From Leptolyngbya sp. NIES-3755 (GTDB taxonomy: Bacteria; Cyanobacteriota; Cyanobacteriia; Leptolyngbyales; Leptolyngbyaceae), in contig AP017308.1 in the NCBI GenBank assembly GCA_001548435.1, positions 1,497,030 through 1,561,029 on the forward strand: a stretch of DNA of 64,000 nucleotides. Direction: 5' to 3'. Below, piece by piece: positions 59,934 to 64,000 of this stretch. The first letter of the stretch is position 1. The number at the start of each line of letters is the position of its first letter. Under the pieces are notes generated by a model. The model searched no databases and had not been told where the DNA came from. It was given only the letters and a program-made list of their open reading frames with translations. A program made the translations under genes and the position numbers.

Positions 59934-62900
59934 CTAGCTGCCACCAACCCGCGCTACATCTCGCGCATTTTCTTCAAACGCGGCTGAGAGTGCATCATCA
60001 CCACTTAAGCCCGCCTCTTCTGCCCGTTTCAGAGCTTGTAGAACTCGCTTGTAGTCCTTCGGCATGACTTTGACAAAGCGCGATCGTACTTCGTCCCATT
60101 GTTCCAAGAGTTCTTTTGCTCTCTCGCTGTGGGTTAAGTTGGCGTGATTTTGGATCATCTGACGCACGATCGCGATGTCCTCTGGATCGTCAAAGGCTTC
60201 GAGTGCAACCATTTGAGTGTTACAACGAGTTGCGAAATCGCCTGCCTCATCATAGATAAAAGCGGCTCCTCCACTCATTCCCGCTGCAAAGTTGCGTCCT
60301 GTTTTTCCAAGAACGACAACTGTACCGCCTGTCATGTATTCACAACCATGATCGCCCACACCTTCGACAACAGTATTCACACCAGAGTTGCGAACACAGA
60401 ATCGTTCACCTGCAATGCCGTTGATGTATGCTTCTCCTTTGGTTGCCCCATAGAAAGCAACATTACCAACAATGATGTTTTCTGAAGCTTTGAAGGTTGA
60501 TGCTTTGTGCGGATAGACAATGATTTTTCCACCGCTTAAACCTTTGCCTACATAGTCATTGCCATCGCCTTCGAGTTCGAGTGTGACTCCTTTTGGAACG
60601 AATGCACCAAAGCTCTGTCCAGCACTTCCTTGGAAATGGAGTTGAACGGTATCTTCGGGTAGTCCGTTCCAGTGGCGTTTAGTGATCTCGTTGCCGAGAA
60701 TAGTTCCAACGACTCGATTGGTGTTTTGAATGGGTAGAGTCGCTTTCACAGGTTTGCCGTGTTCGATCGCATCTCGACAAAGTTCTAGAAGCACTGACAA
60801 ATCAAGCGATTTCTCTAAACCATGATCTTGTGGAATCTGACAATAGAGACCTACAGACGGATCAACATTCGGTTGGTAAAGAATCTTAGAAAAGTCTAAG
60901 CCTTTTGCTTTCCAATGGTCGATCGCTTGTTTCGGTTCTAAAACATCAGTTCTTCCAACCATCTCATTGAGCGATCGAAATCCAAGCTGTGCCATCAATT
61001 CCCGAACTTCTTGAGCAATGAATTTCATGAAGTTCTCGGTGTACTGTGGATCGCCTGTAAAGCTCTCACGTAAATGTGGATCTTGAGTCGCAATGCCAAC
61101 TGGACAAGTATTGAGATGGCAAACGCGCATCATAATACAGCCCAGTGTGACGAGAGGTGCAGTTGCAAACCCGAACTCTTCAGCACCGAGTAATGCAGCC
61201 ATCACGACATCGCGCCCGGTTTTCATCTGACCATCGGTTTCAACGACGATTCGCGATCGCAGATTGTTCAAAACTAAAGTCTGATGCGTTTCAGCCAATC
61301 CTAATTCCCAAGGCAGTCCCGCATGTTTGATCGAAGTCTGCGGTGATGCTCCAGTTCCGCCATCGTAGCCAGAGATTAAGACCACATCCGCGTGAGCTTT
61401 TGCAACTCCAGCCGCGATCGTGCCAACGCCAACTTCTGAGACTAACTTGACGCTGATTCGGGCTGCCCTGTTCGCGTTTTTCAAATCGTGGATTAGTTCG
61501 GCAAGATCTTCGATCGAATAAATGTCATGGTGCGGAGGTGGCGAAATTAAGCCGACTCCGGGTGTGGAATGTCGAACTTTTGCAATCCAAGGATAGACTT
61601 TACGACCGGGTAACTGTCCGCCTTCTCCCGGTTTTGCACCTTGAGCCATCTTGATTTGGAGTTCTCTTGCTTGAGAAAGATACAAGCTCGTTACTCCAAA
61701 GCGACCCGATGCAACTTGTTTGATTGCACTATTCTTGGAATCACCGCGATCGTTTGTCCAAGTGTAGCGATCTGGATCTTCGCCACCTTCGCCAGTATTG
61801 GATTTGCCGCCGATTCGGTTCATCGCGATCGCTAAAGCTTCATGCGCTTCTTTCGAGATCGATCCATAGCTCATTGCACCTGTTTTGAAGCGGCTCATAA
61901 TTGCTTCAATTGGCTCTACTTCTTCGAGTGGGATGGGTTGTTGAGCTTTAAACTGCAACAATCCACGTAAAGTAAAGTGCTGTTGATTCTGTTCATTTAC
62001 CAATGCAGCATATTGCTTGAACAGATCATAGTTTCCTTCTCGAACGGCTCTTTGCAGCGTGTGAATGGTTTGAGGGCTGAATAGATGTGCCTCACCTTCT
62101 TTACGCCATTGATATTCTCCACCGACATCGAGCGTATGTCCGTTAGTTTGACGATCGGGAAACGCATGATGATGGCGTAACAATGCTTCTTTGGTGATCA
62201 CTTCCAAATCGGCTCCTTCCACGCGAGAAGCAGTCCAAGTGAAATATCGATCGACAACCGAATGATTTAGCCCGATCGCTTCAAAGATTTGCGCTCCTCG
62301 ATAGCTCTGAATCGTGGAAATTCCAATCTTAGAAGCCACCTTGATCACGCCTTTGGTTACAGCTTTGATGTAGTTCTTACACGCTGTTTTATAGTCCACT
62401 CCAACGACTGAACCTTGAGCGATCATCGAATCCATTGTTTCAAAGGCAAGATACGGATTAATTGCACCGCATCCATAGCCGATTAACATTGCAAAGTGAT
62501 GAACTTCGCGGGGTTCACCAGATTCGAGAACTAAACCGACTTTGGTTCTTGTACCTGCTCGGATTAAATGGTGATGTAAACCTGAAACTGCTAACAATGC
62601 GGGAATTGGAGCATTTTGAGCATTCACACTACGATCGCTCAAAATCAGAATGTTTACACCCGACTCGATCGCACTATCGGCTTGCTTGCAGAGATTGACG
62701 ATCGATTGTTCCAATCCAGTCACACCAGACTTCGGATCAAACACGATCGGTAATACGATCGACTTAAATCCTTGCTCATTGATGTACTTCAGTTTTGCCA
62801 GTTCTTCATTGCTGAGAATCGGTGTTTTTAGCTCGATTAAATGACAGCTTTCGGGTTCGGGTTTGAGCAAGTTTCGCTCTGATCCGATCGTGGTCTCTGC

Positions 62901-64000
62901 GGAGGTAATGATCTCTTCGCGGATTGAATCGATCGGCGGATTTGTTACCTGAGCAAACAACTGTTTGAAATAGTCATAGAGCAGCTTTGGTCGATCGGAT
63001 AACACGGCTAACGGGGTGTCGGCTCCCATTGCTCCGGTTGCTTCTACACCATCTCGCGCCATTGGAGTCAGCAACAATCGCAACTCTTCAAAGGTATAGC
63101 CAAATGCGAGTTGTCTTTGAAGAACTGTGTTGAGATCAGATTGCGGTAGGTCTGGAGCATCTTTGAAATCAGAGAGTCCGACCATGTTTTGATCGAGCCA
63201 TTCTTGGTAGGGTTCAGCCGTGGAAATGTCTTGTTTAATTTCTTCATCTGAGACAATTCGACCCTGCTCCATATCCACCAAGAACATTCGACCTGGCTCT
63301 AAGCGTCCTTTCAGAGTAACATTCTCAGGCGCAACAGGTAGTACACCCGCTTCTGATGCCATGATCACAAAATCATCTTTCGTGACATAGTAGCGCGACG
63401 GGCGTAAACCATTTCGATCGAGCACTGCGCCCATCATTCGACCATCGGTAAACGCGATCGAGGCAGGACCATCCCAAGGCTCCATCAAACACGAATGATA
63501 CTTGTAAAACGCTTTGCGCTCTGGAGGCATCGATTCGTGAGCCGTCCAAGGTTCCGGGATCATCATCATCACCGCATGAGGCAGCGATCGACCGGATAAA
63601 GTCAACAGCTCTAAAGCATTATCAAAAATGGTGGAATCACTGCCATCAATGTTAATGACAGGTTGCGCTTTTCTTAAATCGTCACCAAATAAATCAGATT
63701 CAAACAACGCTTGTCGAGCATTCATCCAGTTGATGTTGCCCCGCAGCGTATTGATTTCGCCGTTGTGAGCAATGTAGCGGTAAGGATGCGATCGCTCCCA
63801 ACTTGGAAACGTGTTGGTACTAAACCGAGAATGCACCAAACCTAAAGCACTTTCTAAATCGGGATCGCTCAAGTCGGGGTAATATTCGCCCACTTGCAGC
63901 GGCATTAACATTCCTTTGTAGACGATCGTGCGGCAAGAAATACTTGCTGGATACCAAAACGAATCAATCCCAGTCGATCGAATGGCACTATGCGATCGCT
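59934..64000 (-). CDS. gltB: Glutamate synthase large subunit, C-terminal 1355 or so residues (partial at window edge)
   Basis: The frame is open to the right edge, continuing upstream of the internal Met at 63911 through SCRTIVYKG, so the N-terminal Cys and about 160 residues lie outside. Visible: [20 protein letters not shown] and [10 protein letters not shown] of the glutaminase domain; the FMN region with [13 protein letters not shown] and [13 protein letters not shown]; the [3Fe-4S] site [13 protein letters not shown]; and the GXGXG-type C-terminal helix with [10 protein letters not shown]. It makes glutamate with GltD. Adjacency to gltD favours the NAD(P)H form over the ferredoxin-dependent GlsF. 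Confidence 0.93.
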   Translation of the reverse strand, partial: RSHSAIRSTGIDSFWYPASISCRTIVYKGMLMPLQVGEYYPDLSDPDLESALGLVHSRFSTNTFPSWERSHPYRYIAHNGEINTLRGNINWMNARQALFESDLFGDDLRKAQPVINIDGSDSTIFDNALELLTLSGRSLPHAVMMMIPEPWTAHESMPPERKAFYKYHSCLMEPWDGPASIAFTDGRMMGAVLDRNGLRPSRYYVTKDDFVIMASEAGVLPVAPENVTLKGRLEPGRMFLVDMEQGRIVSDEEIKQDISTAEPYQEWLDQNMVGLSDFKDAPDLPQSDLNTVLQRQLAFGYTFEELRLLLTPMARDGVEATGAMGADTPLAVLSDRPKLLYDYFKQLFAQVTNPPIDSIREEIITSAETTIGSERNLLKPEPESCHLIELKTPILSNEELAKLKYINEQGFKSIVLPIVFDPKSGVTGLEQSIVNLCKQADSAIESGVNILILSDRSVNAQNAPIPALLAVSGLHHHLIRAGTRTKVGLVLESGEPREVHHFAMLIGYGCGAINPYLAFETMDSMIAQGSVVGVDYKTACKNYIKAVTKGVIKVASKIGISTIQSYRGAQIFEAIGLNHSVVDRYFTWTASRVEGADLEVITKEALLRHHHAFPDRQTNGHTLDVGGEYQWRKEGEAHLFSPQTIHTLQRAVREGNYDLFKQYAALVNEQNQQHFTLRGLLQFKAQQPIPLEEVEPIEAIMSRFKTGAMSYGSISKEAHEALAIAMNRIGGKSNTGEGGEDPDRYTWTNDRGDSKNSAIKQVASGRFGVTSLYLSQARELQIKMAQGAKPGEGGQLPGRKVYPWIAKVRHSTPGVGLISPPPHHDIYSIEDLAELIHDLKNANRAARISVKLVSEVGVGTIAAGVAKAHADVVLISGYDGGTGASPQTSIKHAGLPWELGLAETHQTLVLNNLRSRIVVETDGQMKTGRDVVMAALLGAEEFGFATAPLVTLGCIMMRVCHLNTCPVGIATQDPHLRESFTGDPQYTENFMKFIAQEVRELMAQLGFRSLNEMVGRTDVLEPKQAIDHWKAKGLDFSKILYQPNVDPSVGLYCQIPQDHGLEKSLDLSVLLELCRDAIEHGKPVKATLPIQNTNRVVGTILGNEITKRHWNGLPEDTVQLHFQGSAGQSFGAFVPKGVTLELEGDGNDYVGKGLSGGKIIVYPHKASTFKASENIIVGNVAFYGATKGEAYINGIAGERFCVRNSGVNTVVEGVGDHGCEYMTGGTVVVLGKTGRNFAAGMSGGAAFIYDEAGDFATRCNTQMVALEAFDDPEDIAIVRQMIQNHANLTHSERAKELLEQWDEVRSRFVKVMPKDYKRVLQALKRAEEAGLSGDDALSAAFEENARDVARVGGS

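Overview
The window is cyanobacterial chromosome, most likely from a filamentous Leptolyngbya-like organism. This rests on the dense GCGATCGC/CGATCG (HIP1-type) words, the photosystem II gene psb30 (ycf12), a Ycf35/DUF1257 gene, a tRNA-fMet gene split by a group I intron, stand-alone DUF1400 proteins, DUF3611, DUF3326, DUF2808, Uma2-family debris and a GltB/GltD pair. It is mainly ordinary chromosome with many small membrane, secreted and two-component genes. A few mobile-element scars are present. Both ends cut genes: a CaCA antiporter at the left and gltB at the right.

Layout. 0-9.6 kb: antiporter C-terminus, an unknown protein, rpsU with its terminator, a dynamin/Era-like GTPase, a broken Uma2 gene, DoxX, ycf35, an unknown protein with an MFS transporter, and a secreted protein. 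9.6-19.4 kb: a 1216-residue membrane/hydrolase fusion, an MFS exporter with an Ntn hydrolase, a YihY protein facing a PerM/AI-2E transporter, and a class 3 lipase. 19.4-23.3 kb: two DUF1400 paralogues separated by a stand-alone TnpB element, then DUF3611 and HdeD-like membrane proteins. 23.4-29.9 kb: a large GH63-like glucosidase, then a tight run of a secreted protein, a META-domain protein and a membrane ferredoxin fused to a cyclic-nucleotide-binding domain. 30-43.4 kb: signalling (PAS histidine kinase, three receivers, a receiver-wHTH-HPt protein, an OmpR/HK pair), an MscS channel, a DUF1269 protein, a GH13 amylase, an AbiEii-type nucleotidyltransferase with a small partner, and psb30. 43.4-51.4 kb: aspartic-protease-like pair, TolC, M23 peptidase, pentapeptide-repeat protein beside a protein built of internal repeats, a ferredoxin/DUF3326 operon and a CPBP protease. 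51.4-54.5 kb: an SF2 helicase-HNH protein, a large palindrome, a collapsed PD-(D/E)XK homing-endonuclease gene and the intron-containing tRNA-fMet. 54.5-64 kb: YkgJ, split GDT1 proteins, DUF2808 with a possible Pho box, an MIF-like protein, a MITE-like palindrome, and gltD-gltB.

The observations I rate highest are four. First, a homing-endonuclease remnant lies just outside the tRNA-fMet gene that carries an ORF-less 242-nt group I intron. Second, a recurrent intergenic word TCATATTTT, often followed by TTGT(C/T)CTA, lies ahead of at least six unrelated genes or operons and may mark an undescribed regulon. Third, the TnpB element has a strongly structured left leader and has altered the C-terminus of a DUF1400 gene. 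Fourth, there are several unusual fusions or gene pairs (membrane ferredoxin-HEAT-CNB, Yip1-like/hydrolase/C-terminal domain, AbiEii plus a 72-aa partner). No CRISPR array, rRNA operon or prophage was seen. All functional calls come from reading motifs; no database search was possible.
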